Assembly: GCA_021323655.1 (NCBI GenBank)
Contig: JAJPKO010000057.1
Coordinates: forward strand, 34,447-98,446
Origin: Acidobacteriaceae bacterium
GTDB taxonomy: Bacteria > Acidobacteriota > Terriglobia > Terriglobales > Acidobacteriaceae
Length of the DNA stretch: 64,000 bases
Reading direction: 5' to 3'
The notes below the pieces were generated by a model. It made no database searches and had not been told where the DNA came from. It saw only the letters and a list, made by a program, of their open reading frames with translations. The position numbers were made by a program, and so were the translations under genes. Shown piece by piece: positions 37,201-45,001 of the stretch (position 1 is the stretch's first letter; every line of letters starts with the position of its first letter).

Positions 37201-37823
37201 TCCGCATTATTTCCCTGATCCTGGTTGCCGATGCCGTCCACAGTCACCTGGTTGCTGATATCCCGGTTGCCATTCACATAGGTGGAGTTAAGACCATTGT
37301 TGCTCGCTGTTTTGTAATTTCCATTGCTGACCACTCCGGGTATCAGCGCTGCCAGCGCAGCCCAGCTCCGGCCATTGACCAAAGTGGCTTCCATTTGCTG
37401 ATTGTTAATAGTGAATCCCCGTTCATTGTTCTCAGTCTCCAGATGCATTCCCTGAGAAAGTACGGTCACGGTTTCATTCGTCGAACCTACACGAAGAACA
37501 ATAGCGCTGAGTGTAATATCGGCATTACCCTCAAGCACAATCCCGGACTGCTCATAGGTTTTGAATCCGGCTTTTTCTATCCTCAGACTATAAGTGCCTG
37601 GCTTGAGCTGTACCAGATGAAACTGACCCTGGCTATTGCTGGTTGTGGTCTGACGGATATTTTGTTGCTGCTGCACGGCCACAACCGTTGCGTCCGGTAC
37701 AACCATGCGTTGCTGGTCCACAATGGTCGCAGAAATAGAACCGCCAATGACCTGCCCGTTGGCGCATGCGGCACAAATCAGGATCACAACCCATACAAAG
37801 TAGATATTCAGTGCTTTTCTCAT
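34296..37823 (-). CDS. Oar-like TonB-dependent receptor with carboxypeptidase-regulatory domain
   Basis: From the ATG at 37823 (GGAAG six bases upstream) the 1175-residue protein has a signal peptide ending ACANGQ. A CarboxypepD_reg-like beta-sandwich follows at about 25-110 (SISATIVDQQRMVVPDATV), then a plug region (VNGNRDISNQVTVDGIGNQ) and a long beta-barrel ending in the aromatic residue of STRIKF. Such receptors take up large substrates, often oligosaccharides, across the outer membrane. It lies between a membrane-bound regulator gene and a GH3 gene, all on one strand, which suggests a carbohydrate substrate. The frame is open upstream to 37898 without a signal peptide. Confidence 0.9.
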   Translation of the reverse strand: MRKALNIYFVWVVILICAACANGQVIGGSISATIVDQQRMVVPDATVVAVQQQQNIRQTTTSNSQGQFHLVQLKPGTYSLRIEKAGFKTYEQSGIVLEGNADITLSAIVLRVGSTNETVTVLSQGMHLETENNERGFTINNQQMEATLVNGRSWAALAALIPGVVSNGNYKTASNNGLNSTYVNGNRDISNQVTVDGIGNQDQGNNADQLATVSMDNIQELRIVTDNFQAQYGRNTGSQTTIVTKSGTREYHGESYLYHRNESMNANNWFNKRNGQPRNKFRFNDAGYNIGGPLQIPGLFTQWKDKAFFYLGQEWQEQLVPEGTHYARVPTDLEKLGDFSQSVDKNNNPWPYIRDYTTGKPCNASNTSGCFQDGGVLGRIPQGRLYALGIKAMQALPEPNFSGGVGFNYISAISGRYPRREDILRIDFNPSERWKMFYRWLGNEDNAYSWYGTNQIDSGSNIPISLDRYARPATNMAIGVTTILNATTTNQFIVGYGKNWLHGSSVDDNKTKTKLGLEGFPVLYPSVVQADLVPTFSFNGSRLANNAVMNTGGTNWHNAASNVEISDNFNKLLGTHSTQFGIYFQHSRKDQIQYWYASGNYNFGDDPNNPYDSQFGLANFALGIFDTYQQANSYIYPMFHTATLEWYGQDSWKVTNNWTVSYGMRFSWMPPEYEQNNNSAIFDPAAYQPSQAVRLYQRRWSGSNWYAYDPVTGQTLPAYAISDIVANSGNQLNGIRIAGKAIDKHLMEVRSIQYGPRLGMSYLLTDKTVFRGGAGIFYQRTSSNNEMSYSANVPFQYQETMYYGLVSDLASNTTLLSPFGTRAREWAAKIPTTYDFNLELQQELPYQMLWTIAYVASNNSHLYQQMNLNGIPYGTTFLPQYQDPAKVAQNPGNYLGSNAYDENFLRRYVGYGDIPYVMTGGSSNYNSLQITVNRRYAHGLFLGAAYTWGKALGVTTNEGDWIRIDGQTRKYNYGPLGFDRRQIFAANYIYELPFLFHSNSLLRAIADGWQVAGITRFQTGGEFTPGASIPGYSNANITGSYSEGWRIQLVGNPHAGTSHSPYHRLNPQAFQAPSIGNIGNGMGLNSITGPGINNTDLSLEKKFHIQERAEIQLRCDAFNVFNHPQFNGINASCTFSGPGQTGCTNPAGPGNLTGFGSVSGANDPRILQLSTRIKF

Positions 37824-38242
37824 TGTTTGGCTTCCAAAATGCATGTAGATGGAATCGTTACCATTTATTTTTCGTGATGGTGAACTTATTTCCTGCATTC
37901 CAGAAGTGGCAAGTTAATTTACGGTAAAGCCTTGCTTTCCAAAATCGTTGGAATCCGGCCGTGTAGCTTTCTCTTCCATCATGGCTCGCAACGCGGGAGA
38001 AACGGCCAAGTTTCTTTTCCGGTACTTACGGTTAGAAAATCCAATTTCCTAACAGTTAACCAATGTGGAGATACGCGAGTTTGCAATGATCCCCTGGCTG
38101 GTATGGAATCCAATCAACCTAAAAACTTGTGTACGATGGAAGACCGAGTACCCTTTTACTTCAAATTGCAGCGCCTGAATAACGTCATTCTACTTCCCGC
38201 ACCAGTCTGAGCGGGTTTTTCTAGGCTGGCTGCGCATGAATA
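37824..38242. other. Intergenic region upstream of the TonB-receptor gene
   Basis: No convincing gene is present. It must hold the receptor promoter on the minus strand. A hairpin followed by five T residues, on the plus strand, lies at 38196-38220. A loose inverted repeat GTTAG/CTAAC lies near 38030-38055. Confidence 0.5.
38196..38220 (+). terminator. Orphan plus-strand terminator
   Basis: CCCGC (38196-38200) pairs with GCGGG (38211-38215), followed by TTTTT. No plus-strand gene ends here, so it may close a small RNA transcribed from the gap, antisense to the local operon direction. Confidence 0.45.
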
Positions 38243-39649
38243 TCAATGGAGGTTTGGATAGGTCCTCCATGCGACAATTTCAGAGTTGAAAGAGGTCCCG
38301 CTGAGTTGTGTTGACTTAAGCAACACCTCAAAATAAGGAAATTTGCTCAAATGCGCTTTTTGCCCGAACAACTCCATGGATTTCTCTGAAGTGAGGAATT
38401 CGCCAGCAGCTTCTGTAGCTTCGGAATCCGTGCCAGCGACAATGATTGCTTCGGCAGTATTGCTGGGATTGGGCAAAAAAGCGACCACACTATATCGCGG
38501 GGCATATGGGTCGGTAACTACCCAATAGATGGACTGCTCTCCTGAGCGCGGATCGCGGTTTTTGACATAATCACGGTGAAGCCTGGTGTCATATACAATA
38601 TTGAAGTTCAATTGATCACGAAAAAGGTCCACCCACGGATTCGACTTGCGGCTTCCGATCAGAATGATATTGTGTTGTTTCATGGCATCAACACTGTATT
38701 CCCGAGCAAAGGAAAGATGAAATCTGCCTGAAACCGGATCAATGGCCATGATCCTGCTGGCCGCGCGAAAGTCTCCAAAACTCCCATTATTTCTGGAGGC
38801 AATCAGATCCAGGTCGTCACGTCTTTCAGGCCCCAGCCCAAGTGAATGAGATGCTTGCATAAAGCTACGATCGAGATAATCGCTAAGCGAGATAGGCTGC
38901 CCGATAATATCCTGGACCAGCGCAAACGAGGTGTCCGCCAGGATAATGTCTGTCTGCTGAGTGGAATTAAGGAACGAAGGCCAGAATACAGTCAGTGCCG
39001 GTTTTCCTTCCCATCCATGCAACGACCTGCGCAACACACGATTTTGATAGAGAAGAACCAGGCAAGCACAACCAAGTGCCAACATTACAACTGAAGAGAA
39101 AGCGGGCCGTAACCATCTATGCTGTGCTGGCCCCCTGGCCGCCACTTGCTGGATGGGATGAGTGGCCGGTCGTTGATCTGCAAGAGAAGGAGAAGCGATG
39201 AGTGTAGATGATGGGACAGCCAGTAGGGGATCTTCCTGTGGCGGACGCCGCCGGAAGACAGGGAGATAAGAGCCTCGCGGAATTTCCAGTACCAGGGTTT
39301 CAGCAGAACCTTCGCCTGCAAAATACGCTTCAATCCGCTTGCGCAGCTCGGTTGCGTTTACCCGGACGATATTGTCCTGGCTGGTGTCGTAGTTCGCCGG
39401 CCGCCCAAAAAGACGAAAGCCGATTTCCTGCTCGTGGATTTCAGTACAGCCACCGCTCAAGGAGTGTTCTACGACAAACGTCAGAAATTCCCGGGATCGG
39501 GACGCACGCCTGAAATGCACACTTTCCAGAATTCTTTCTACAAGCGCACGGCATTCCTCAGGCGGAATCTGCTCCTCTTCCTGAGCTAGCCATTGTTCGC
39601 CGATTTGGGACTTCATTGTTCTACTGACCTGGCTCAAGCAGTCTACCAT
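38243..39649 (-). CDS. Single-span membrane protein with DNA-binding-like N-terminus
   Basis: Residues about 33-132 of this 468-residue protein form a domain recognisable by FLTFVVEHSLSG, IGFRLFGRPANYD, NIVRVNATELRKRI and EIPRGSYLPVF. The same block occurs at the N-terminus of many acidobacterial and rhizobial signalling proteins, where it is thought to be a winged-helix-like DNA-binding unit; this role is inferred. One membrane helix lies at 183-202. The remaining 265 residues would be periplasmic and have no assigned domain (motifs GSRKSNPWVDLF, YWVVTDPYAPRYSVV). The topology suggests a ToxR/CadC-like sensor controlling the adjacent receptor and GH3 genes. An ATG 33 bases later is an alternative start. 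Confidence 0.7.
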   Translation of the reverse strand: MVDCLSQVSRTMKSQIGEQWLAQEEEQIPPEECRALVERILESVHFRRASRSREFLTFVVEHSLSGGCTEIHEQEIGFRLFGRPANYDTSQDNIVRVNATELRKRIEAYFAGEGSAETLVLEIPRGSYLPVFRRRPPQEDPLLAVPSSTLIASPSLADQRPATHPIQQVAARGPAQHRWLRPAFSSVVMLALGCACLVLLYQNRVLRRSLHGWEGKPALTVFWPSFLNSTQQTDIILADTSFALVQDIIGQPISLSDYLDRSFMQASHSLGLGPERRDDLDLIASRNNGSFGDFRAASRIMAIDPVSGRFHLSFAREYSVDAMKQHNIILIGSRKSNPWVDLFRDQLNFNIVYDTRLHRDYVKNRDPRSGEQSIYWVVTDPYAPRYSVVAFLPNPSNTAEAIIVAGTDSEATEAAGEFLTSEKSMELFGQKAHLSKFPYFEVLLKSTQLSGTSFNSEIVAWRTYPNLH

Positions 39650-39685
39650 CGAACGTCCCGAAAGACATCTCCAGCAAAAAATAAA

Positions 39686-39704
39686 AGGCCGCGACGAGCG
39701 GCCT
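39686..39704 (-). terminator. Terminator of the STAS/anti-sigma operon
   Basis: On the minus strand AGGCCGC pairs with GCGGCCT around a five-base loop and is followed by TTTTATTTTTT, a strong intrinsic terminator just beyond the STAS gene. Confidence 0.85.
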
Positions 39705-39724
39705 ATTTGATGCAGGAATGCGCT

Positions 39725-40075
39725 TTATACGCGCGCATAGGACGCGATTGCGCTTGCTTCGTCGTCCTTGATGTCGAAGACGGTGTACAGCTTGGTGATC
39801 TGCAGCAGGTCATGGACCTTCTTGGTCAGATTCAGCAGCTTCAGTTCGCCTCCCTGATTGCGGACAGTGGTGTAGGCGCTCACGAGCTCGCCGATTCCCG
39901 AGCTGTCAATGTAATTTACGTCGGCGAGGTTCAGCAGAATTTTTTTCTGGCCTTTTCCCAGCAAATCACGGATGGCATCGCGCAACTGGACGCTGCCTTC
40001 GCCAAGAGTAATGCGGCCGCTGAGATCGAGAATGGTTACGCCGTCAACCTGACGGGTGTTCAACTTCATGCTCAC
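39725..40075 (-). CDS. STAS-domain anti-sigma factor antagonist
   Basis: The 116-residue protein is a single STAS domain (SpoIIAA/RsbV type). The phosphorylatable serine lies in the motif [12 protein letters not shown]. Unphosphorylated STAS proteins bind their partner kinase and so release a sigma factor. The start is a GTG eight bases after a perfect AGGAGG; an ATG six bases further in is the alternative. It lies 20 bases after the anti-sigma gene, and the two are an evident partner pair. Confidence 0.92.
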   Translation of the reverse strand: MSMKLNTRQVDGVTILDLSGRITLGEGSVQLRDAIRDLLGKGQKKILLNLADVNYIDSSGIGELVSAYTTVRNQGGELKLLNLTKKVHDLLQITKLYTVFDIKDDEASAIASYARV

Positions 40076-40095
40076 GAAAAATTCCTCCTATAAGA

Positions 40096-40566
40096 CTAAC
40101 TGCCGGTTTGGGCGGTCCCCAGATGTTTGATGAGCGTCAGCTCTGTTCCAGGATGCAATTGCTTGAAGTGTACCTCATCCATAAAGGAGCGGATAAGAAA
40201 GATTCCGCGTCCGGAGCCCCGCAAGAGATTTTCTGGTGCCAGCGGATCGGGGAGCGTTGCCGGATCGAGCCCCTTGCCTTGGTCTGCGATGCGAATTACC
40301 AGCGAGTCACCGGTATTTTCAAAAGATGCCGTGATCCGTTTTTCCGGGTCGTATGAATTTCCATGAAGGACTGCGTTGACTGCCGCTTCCCGGACGGCCA
40401 TGGCCACCCGGAAGACTTCGTCTTCCTCCATTCCTGCTTTCTTCGCCATCTGTTCGGCGGTTTGTTCCACCCGGTTCACGCTGTCCAGCGAGGATTCGAG
40501 TGTGTAGGTTATCCGGCTTGCTTTCGATCCCGTCAAATGCTCTTCCTCGCCATGTTGCCTGGACAT
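40096..40566 (-). CDS. Anti-sigma regulatory serine kinase (RsbW/SpoIIAB type)
   Basis: The 156-residue protein has a GHKL ATPase fold with N-box REAAVNAVLHGN, G1-box IADQGKGLDP and G2 region GSGRGIFLIRSFMDEV. Such kinases bind and inhibit a sigma factor and phosphorylate the STAS antagonist encoded next door. No sigma factor gene is adjacent, so the target may lie elsewhere, or the pair may control another output. It starts the two-gene operon. Confidence 0.9.
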   Translation of the reverse strand: MSRQHGEEEHLTGSKASRITYTLESSLDSVNRVEQTAEQMAKKAGMEEDEVFRVAMAVREAAVNAVLHGNSYDPEKRITASFENTGDSLVIRIADQGKGLDPATLPDPLAPENLLRGSGRGIFLIRSFMDEVHFKQLHPGTELTLIKHLGTAQTGS

Positions 40567-40739
40567 CCGCGATTTTTCCTATTGAGGGCAGTTTGCTTGC
40601 TCAGGAGAACAATGTCAAGCGCAGGAACAAGATTGCGGCAAAAAATGGATGTTGAAACGGATGTTTGCGTGGCATGCAGAACAATCGTTTGGCGCCAGAG
40701 GGCCCTTTGCTACAGGGCTTTCCTGATCCATGAGAGACT

Positions 40740-41495
40740 CTATTGAAAATATGTGAGTAGCACGAAAATGAAGATCCAGAAAGCGCCCATCGTGTGCCAG
40801 TACCAAGCTGTGCAGTCCACGGCAATCTGGCGCAGTTCGACCTTTCTTAACAGAAACAGGGCACACAAAGCGATGGCCAGCGCAAGGATTCCCAGCGCAA
40901 GATGGATGCCGTGTGTAGCGGTGACCAGATAAAAGAAATGGCTGTTCTGGTCCGTGGCAAAAAACTGTCCCTGGGAAGCGAGCTGTTCCCACGCCATCCA
41001 TTGTCCTGCGAGGAACAGACCGCCTAAGGCCGCGGTTGCAATGAGCCAGGGAGCGGCGCGTCGCACAGCCGGACGGCCCAGCCCGAGCCACTCTTCCATC
41101 ACGTCAATTTCGTGGAAGAGGTGTCGTCGTGCCATCTCCATTGTCAGGCTGCTCAACAGCAGCACAGCCGTGTTGATCCAGAGGATCGGCGGAATCGCCA
41201 GCGGATGCCAGTCGGAAATATAGTTGTCGCGGGCGTCGAAGTGTCCGGCGCTCTGCCGCACAAAAAAGGCGCTTACCAGGGTGATAAAGAAGACCAGATC
41301 ACCGGCGAGCGCGAAGAAGAGCCCGAGCCGGTAGCGGGAAAGCAGTTCACGTGGACCACGCCCATGCGGATGGTGGTCCCAGTTATCATCGCCTCCTCCG
41401 CCCCCTGTGGGTCTACGATCTACGGGCGGTTTGCCCCCTGTCCCAGTATCTTTCCGCTCGATCTCGGTGGTGGAACGGGTGAAGGTAGCGGGCAT
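40740..41495 (-). CDS. coxC: Cytochrome c oxidase subunit III
   Basis: The 251-residue protein has a Gly/Asp/Pro-rich N-terminus of about 50 residues and then the membrane helices of haem-copper oxidase subunit III. Family blocks are LGLFFALAGDLVFFITLVSA, LAGQWMAWEQL and SHFFYLVTATHGIHLALG, ending with AWYWHTMGAFWIFIF. GGAGGG lies nine bases before the ATG. It follows coxA by 24 bases and completes the minimal BAC set; there is no subunit IV or assembly gene nearby. Confidence 0.9.
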   Translation of the reverse strand: MPATFTRSTTEIERKDTGTGGKPPVDRRPTGGGGGDDNWDHHPHGRGPRELLSRYRLGLFFALAGDLVFFITLVSAFFVRQSAGHFDARDNYISDWHPLAIPPILWINTAVLLLSSLTMEMARRHLFHEIDVMEEWLGLGRPAVRRAAPWLIATAALGGLFLAGQWMAWEQLASQGQFFATDQNSHFFYLVTATHGIHLALGILALAIALCALFLLRKVELRQIAVDCTAWYWHTMGAFWIFIFVLLTYFQ

Positions 41496-41519
41496 GGCGC
41501 AATTCCCTCCGCCAACAGC

Positions 41520-43211
41520 TTACTCCTGTTTTTGCTGGAAGGAGCACTGCATTACCGGAGAGAGTGCATTTCCATCAAAACGGTATTCATAAGGGCTGTG
41601 GCTGACCTGGCATTCTTTTAAATCTGATGCTGTCCATTCGAGCGTCGTGGCTTGCCAGGGATTTTCCGGAGCAATGGCGCCGCGCCGCGCGCTCCAGAAA
41701 AGATTCACCAGAAACAGAAGCTGAGCGCTGGCCAGCAGCAGCGCCGAGTGGGTAATTCCGGTCTGCAGGCGAAGCATGGATGCCACGGTGGAGGTGCTGC
41801 CAGTAAGCTGCGCATAATGGCGGGGCAGGCCAGCCAGTCCGGCATCATACATTGGGAAAAATGTGCCGTAAGCACCGAGAAGTGAGAGCCAGAAGTGCCA
41901 TTTGCCCAGACGATCGTTCATCAGGCGACCTGTCATGAGCGGAAACCAGTAATACACGGCGGCAAACAGCGCAAAGACTCCGGCCATTGCCATGATCAGG
42001 TGAAAGTGTCCGACGACAAAATAAGTATTATGCAGGTAAGCGTCGAGGACTGGCTGGGCGAGAATGGGGCCGGTGAGCCCTCCGGAAACAAAGAAGGAAA
42101 GAAAGCCCAGAATGAAGAGCATCGGCGAGGGCAGCGGTCTTATGCGAGTTTCTCTCCCTTGAAAGAGCATGGCGAACCAGCCAAGGGCCTTGCCGGAGCT
42201 GGGCACGGCAATGGCCATCGTCATAAGGCCGAAGACGGTTCCGGCATAAGGATTCATGCCACTGACAAACATATGGTGCCCCCAGACCATGAGGCCAAAG
42301 GCGCCGATGGCGAGTGTGGTTGCCACCATGAAGCGATAGCTTACCGGGGGACGCCGCAGAAAGTTTGCGAGGAGCGACGTCGCCAGCCCCATGGCGGGCA
42401 GGATGGCAATGTAGACCTCAGGATGGCCGAAGAACCAGAAGAGGTGTAGCCACAGCATGGGCGAGCCATCGGCGTGCGGATGCAGGCGGTCATACATCAT
42501 TCCATTGATGACTTCGCCTTTCGGGATAAAGAAGCCTGTTCCGAAATGGCGGTCGCTGAGCAGCAGGACGACCGCTGCCAGAAGAACGCTGAAAGCAAAA
42601 AACATGAGCACGGCCGTGGTGAGCCAGGACCATACGGTCAGCGGCAGCCGCGCCCAGAACATTCCTGCGCAGCGCCTGGTCCAGATGGTAGTCAGCAGGC
42701 AGACAGCATGAAGAACGGAAGCAATGCAGAAGATGCCAATACTGATGAGCCACAAGTCCATTCCCGTGGCTTGACCTGGGCCAGCGGCGGCAATGCCGCT
42801 GAGCGGAGGATAATTCGTCCATCCGGAGATGGGTGCGCCGCCGGGAACGAAGAATGCAGCCAGCAGCACGGCCAGAGAAAGGGTCGTAAGCCAGAAGGAG
42901 ACAGCGTTGAGCCGTGGAAGCGCCATGCTGCGTGCGCCAATTTGCGAGGGAAGCACCAGGCTGGCGAATCCGTTCACTGGAGCAGAAGTGAGTACGAAGA
43001 AGACCATCAGCGTGCCGTGCATGGTTACCAGCGCCAGATACCCTTCCGGCGGTACCACACCGAAGAAAGGAAGCCTGAGAAAAGGCGCTATGATGTGGAT
43101 TCGCATAAACAGCGACAACAGGGTGCCGATTGTGACTGCGCAGAGTGCCAGCAGAAGATAGTTAATTCCGATGCTGCGATGATCAGCCGAGAAAGGGCGA
43201 TAGGGGGTCAT
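41520..43211 (-). CDS. coxA: Cytochrome c oxidase subunit I
   Basis: The 563-residue catalytic subunit has about twelve membrane helices. The low-spin haem ligand is His65 in THM/VTMHGTLMVFF, the CuB/Tyr-Glu block is FFGHPEVYIAILPAMG, WGHHMFVSGMNP gives two more CuB ligands, and VGHFHLIMAMAGV gives the two final haem ligands. The helix carrying the D-channel entrance reads QIGARSMALPRLNA: the usual Asp (PDMAFPRMNN) is Ser95 and the second Asn is Ala103. Such changes are expected to alter or remove D-channel proton entry. The start overlaps the coxB stop (ATGA). Confidence 0.93.
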   Translation of the reverse strand: MTPYRPFSADHRSIGINYLLLALCAVTIGTLLSLFMRIHIIAPFLRLPFFGVVPPEGYLALVTMHGTLMVFFVLTSAPVNGFASLVLPSQIGARSMALPRLNAVSFWLTTLSLAVLLAAFFVPGGAPISGWTNYPPLSGIAAAGPGQATGMDLWLISIGIFCIASVLHAVCLLTTIWTRRCAGMFWARLPLTVWSWLTTAVLMFFAFSVLLAAVVLLLSDRHFGTGFFIPKGEVINGMMYDRLHPHADGSPMLWLHLFWFFGHPEVYIAILPAMGLATSLLANFLRRPPVSYRFMVATTLAIGAFGLMVWGHHMFVSGMNPYAGTVFGLMTMAIAVPSSGKALGWFAMLFQGRETRIRPLPSPMLFILGFLSFFVSGGLTGPILAQPVLDAYLHNTYFVVGHFHLIMAMAGVFALFAAVYYWFPLMTGRLMNDRLGKWHFWLSLLGAYGTFFPMYDAGLAGLPRHYAQLTGSTSTVASMLRLQTGITHSALLLASAQLLFLVNLFWSARRGAIAPENPWQATTLEWTASDLKECQVSHSPYEYRFDGNALSPVMQCSFQQKQE

Positions 43212-44014
43212 TCTGCTGCTCTCTTCCGCCCATGCTGCGAGAGCCATGTCTTATACTCAGCTTCCGGGACAACGCGCAGGTGGGTTTGCATGCGGGCATG
43301 CCCGGAACCACAGATCTGCGAGCACAAAATCGGATAATCGCCCGGTATGGTGGGCGTAAAGTGGATATGCATCTCCATGCCAGGGACGGCATTCTGCTTG
43401 ACGCGCATGCCGGGAACAAAAAACCCGTGAATCACATCAAGAGAGCGGATGCCGAGGTCTACCTCGCGCCCTGCTGGAAGAACGAGGACACTGGAGACGA
43501 TGTCGTCCTGGCCGCGCGCATCCGCCGGATCAAGGCCAAGCGGATTTCCGGCTGGCGCGTTGACGAGCTCGGCCCGCGTGGAGCCGAACACTGCGTCCGG
43601 GCCGGGGTAACGGAAATACCACTGGAACTGTACGCCTGTGACCTCTACCTGCAGGGCCTGCGGTGAGGCGCCCTGAAAGCGATTGGCCGCCCAAAGGCGC
43701 TGAGCAGCGATGGCCAGTCCGGTATAGAGGAGCGTAAGTGCGATGAGCGGAAGGAGTTCGTACCTCCAGAGGAGCTTTTTAGCGTGAGTGGAAGAAAACA
43801 GGCCCTTCGACCCTTTGGGGCCTCGTTCAGAAAGATTGTTTGGGTGAGTGCGGCGCAGGAAGACGAAAATGAGGAGAGCCTGCGCCAAAAGTAACAGCAG
43901 ACCAAGCACGACCAGATTGAACCACAGAAGGCCATCGGCGGCGGGACCATGCAGAGAGCCATCCGGAGGCATCCACCAGATTGTCTTGATGATGAATGCT
44001 CCCAATACCGGCAT
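43208..44014 (-). CDS. coxB: Cytochrome c oxidase subunit II
   Basis: The 268-residue protein has two membrane helices and a periplasmic cupredoxin domain. The CuA ligands are seen in DVIHGFFVPG and CSQICGSGHARM (Cys, Cys, His, Met); the usual Glu between the cysteines is Gln, whose backbone carbonyl can still ligate. It lacks a haem c domain. It begins 12 bases after pdxT and overlaps coxA by four bases, so it may be co-transcribed with the vitamin B6 genes. Confidence 0.92.
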   Translation of the reverse strand: MPVLGAFIIKTIWWMPPDGSLHGPAADGLLWFNLVVLGLLLLLAQALLIFVFLRRTHPNNLSERGPKGSKGLFSSTHAKKLLWRYELLPLIALTLLYTGLAIAAQRLWAANRFQGASPQALQVEVTGVQFQWYFRYPGPDAVFGSTRAELVNAPAGNPLGLDPADARGQDDIVSSVLVLPAGREVDLGIRSLDVIHGFFVPGMRVKQNAVPGMEMHIHFTPTIPGDYPILCSQICGSGHARMQTHLRVVPEAEYKTWLSQHGRKRAAE

Positions 44015-44026
44015 GCTTATATTCTC

Positions 44027-44635
44027 TCAGAGGTCCTGTTTCCGCTGTTCGCGCACTAAATCCAGAAACAGTTGATGCACGCGCCGGTCGGAAGAAAGTT
44101 CCGGATGGAAGGTAGCGGCGACAATGTTTTGCTGGCGCACGAGTACAGGAAAGCCGTCGCGCTCGGCGAGCACTTCGACTTCCGGGCCTGTCTTTACAAT
44201 GCGCGGAGCGCGGATGTATACCATCTCCAGCGGTCCGCCGGGGATTTTACTTTCGCCCAGCTGGATGGTGCTGTCCACCTGCCGGCCGTAGGCGTTGCGC
44301 TCGACGGTGGCGTCGAGAACAGCAAGGCTCTCCTGGGAGGGGTTGCGCACTTCCTTCGCCAGCAGGATGCAGCCGGCGCAGGTGCCGAAGGTAGGCTTGT
44401 TCCGCACGAAAGATTGAAGTGCGTCGAGAAATCCGTTGCGGGTGAGAAATTTCAGGAAGGTCGTGGATTCACCGCCGGGAATTACCAGGCCCTCTATGCT
44501 GGAGAGTTCTTCTGGCTTGCGCACGAGGACAGGCTCAGCTCCGGTCTCGCGCAGGGCCTTAGCATGGGCAGCATAGTCGCCCTGAATGGCGAGGACACCG
44601 ATGTGGAGTGGTGTATCCTTCGAGGCGGTGCTCAT
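44027..44635 (-). CDS. pdxT: Pyridoxal 5'-phosphate synthase glutaminase subunit
   Basis: PdxT is the glutaminase that feeds ammonia to PdxS for one-step PLP synthesis. The 202-residue class I amidotransferase has the oxyanion loop VIPGGESTTFLKFL, the nucleophile Cys in FGTCAGCILLA, and the catalytic His and Glu in FHPELSSD. It normally follows pdxS directly; here a PIN-domain fragment lies between them and overlaps its start by four bases (ATGA). Confidence 0.95.
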   Translation of the reverse strand: MSTASKDTPLHIGVLAIQGDYAAHAKALRETGAEPVLVRKPEELSSIEGLVIPGGESTTFLKFLTRNGFLDALQSFVRNKPTFGTCAGCILLAKEVRNPSQESLAVLDATVERNAYGRQVDSTIQLGESKIPGGPLEMVYIRAPRIVKTGPEVEVLAERDGFPVLVRQQNIVAATFHPELSSDRRVHQLFLDLVREQRKQDL

Positions 44636-44994
44636 GATTCTTTCCTCCGCATATCTTCTGCCAGAAGCTTCTTCAGTATTTCAGGAGCCACGTAGAAGGA
44701 AGTCTTCTCAAGACTTGACAGTACGTCAGCCACTTTATGTGCAGACTTTGCAAGGCCCTCCAGCGTGCCAGTGGCCCGTATATGGAATTGAAAGGCCTCG
44801 CTCCTTGCTGCTGCATCATCCGCGATTAGGTAATCTGCATTCATTTGTTGTGACAGAGCGATAGCTTCTCTTTCTCCCGGATCTAAATGTGCGAGGAGAG
44901 GACCATTATCTGGCGAGCGTGGGACCATTTCGAGCCACGCAGGAGTGTTGCTTATCCAGTCCCTCACCTCAGGGGAGGCCTGATTTGTTCCCAA
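44632..44994 (-). CDS. Truncated DUF3368 PIN-domain protein inside the pdx operon
   Basis: The 120-residue reading, from a TTG, matches the C-terminal two thirds of DUF3368 PIN toxins. SPEVRDWISNTPAWLEM and LDPGEREAIALSQQ are followed by ADYLIADDAAARSEA and a helical tail ending ILKKLLAEDM. The N-terminal strand with the first catalytic Asp (usually VVxDTSPL) is absent, so ribonuclease activity is unlikely. It starts eight bases after the pdxS stop, has no antitoxin partner, and its stop overlaps the pdxT start (ATGA). It is either a decaying insertion or a kept spacer that couples translation of pdxT. Confidence 0.6.
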   Translation of the reverse strand: MGTNQASPEVRDWISNTPAWLEMVPRSPDNGPLLAHLDPGEREAIALSQQMNADYLIADDAAARSEAFQFHIRATGTLEGLAKSAHKVADVLSSLEKTSFYVAPEILKKLLAEDMRRKES

Positions 44995-45001
44995 CGGCCT
45001 C

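Noticed and set aside
37932..38210. Plus-strand reading of 92 codons before the orphan hairpin
   Set aside because: No ribosome site and no recognisable protein features; a non-coding transcript is more likely.
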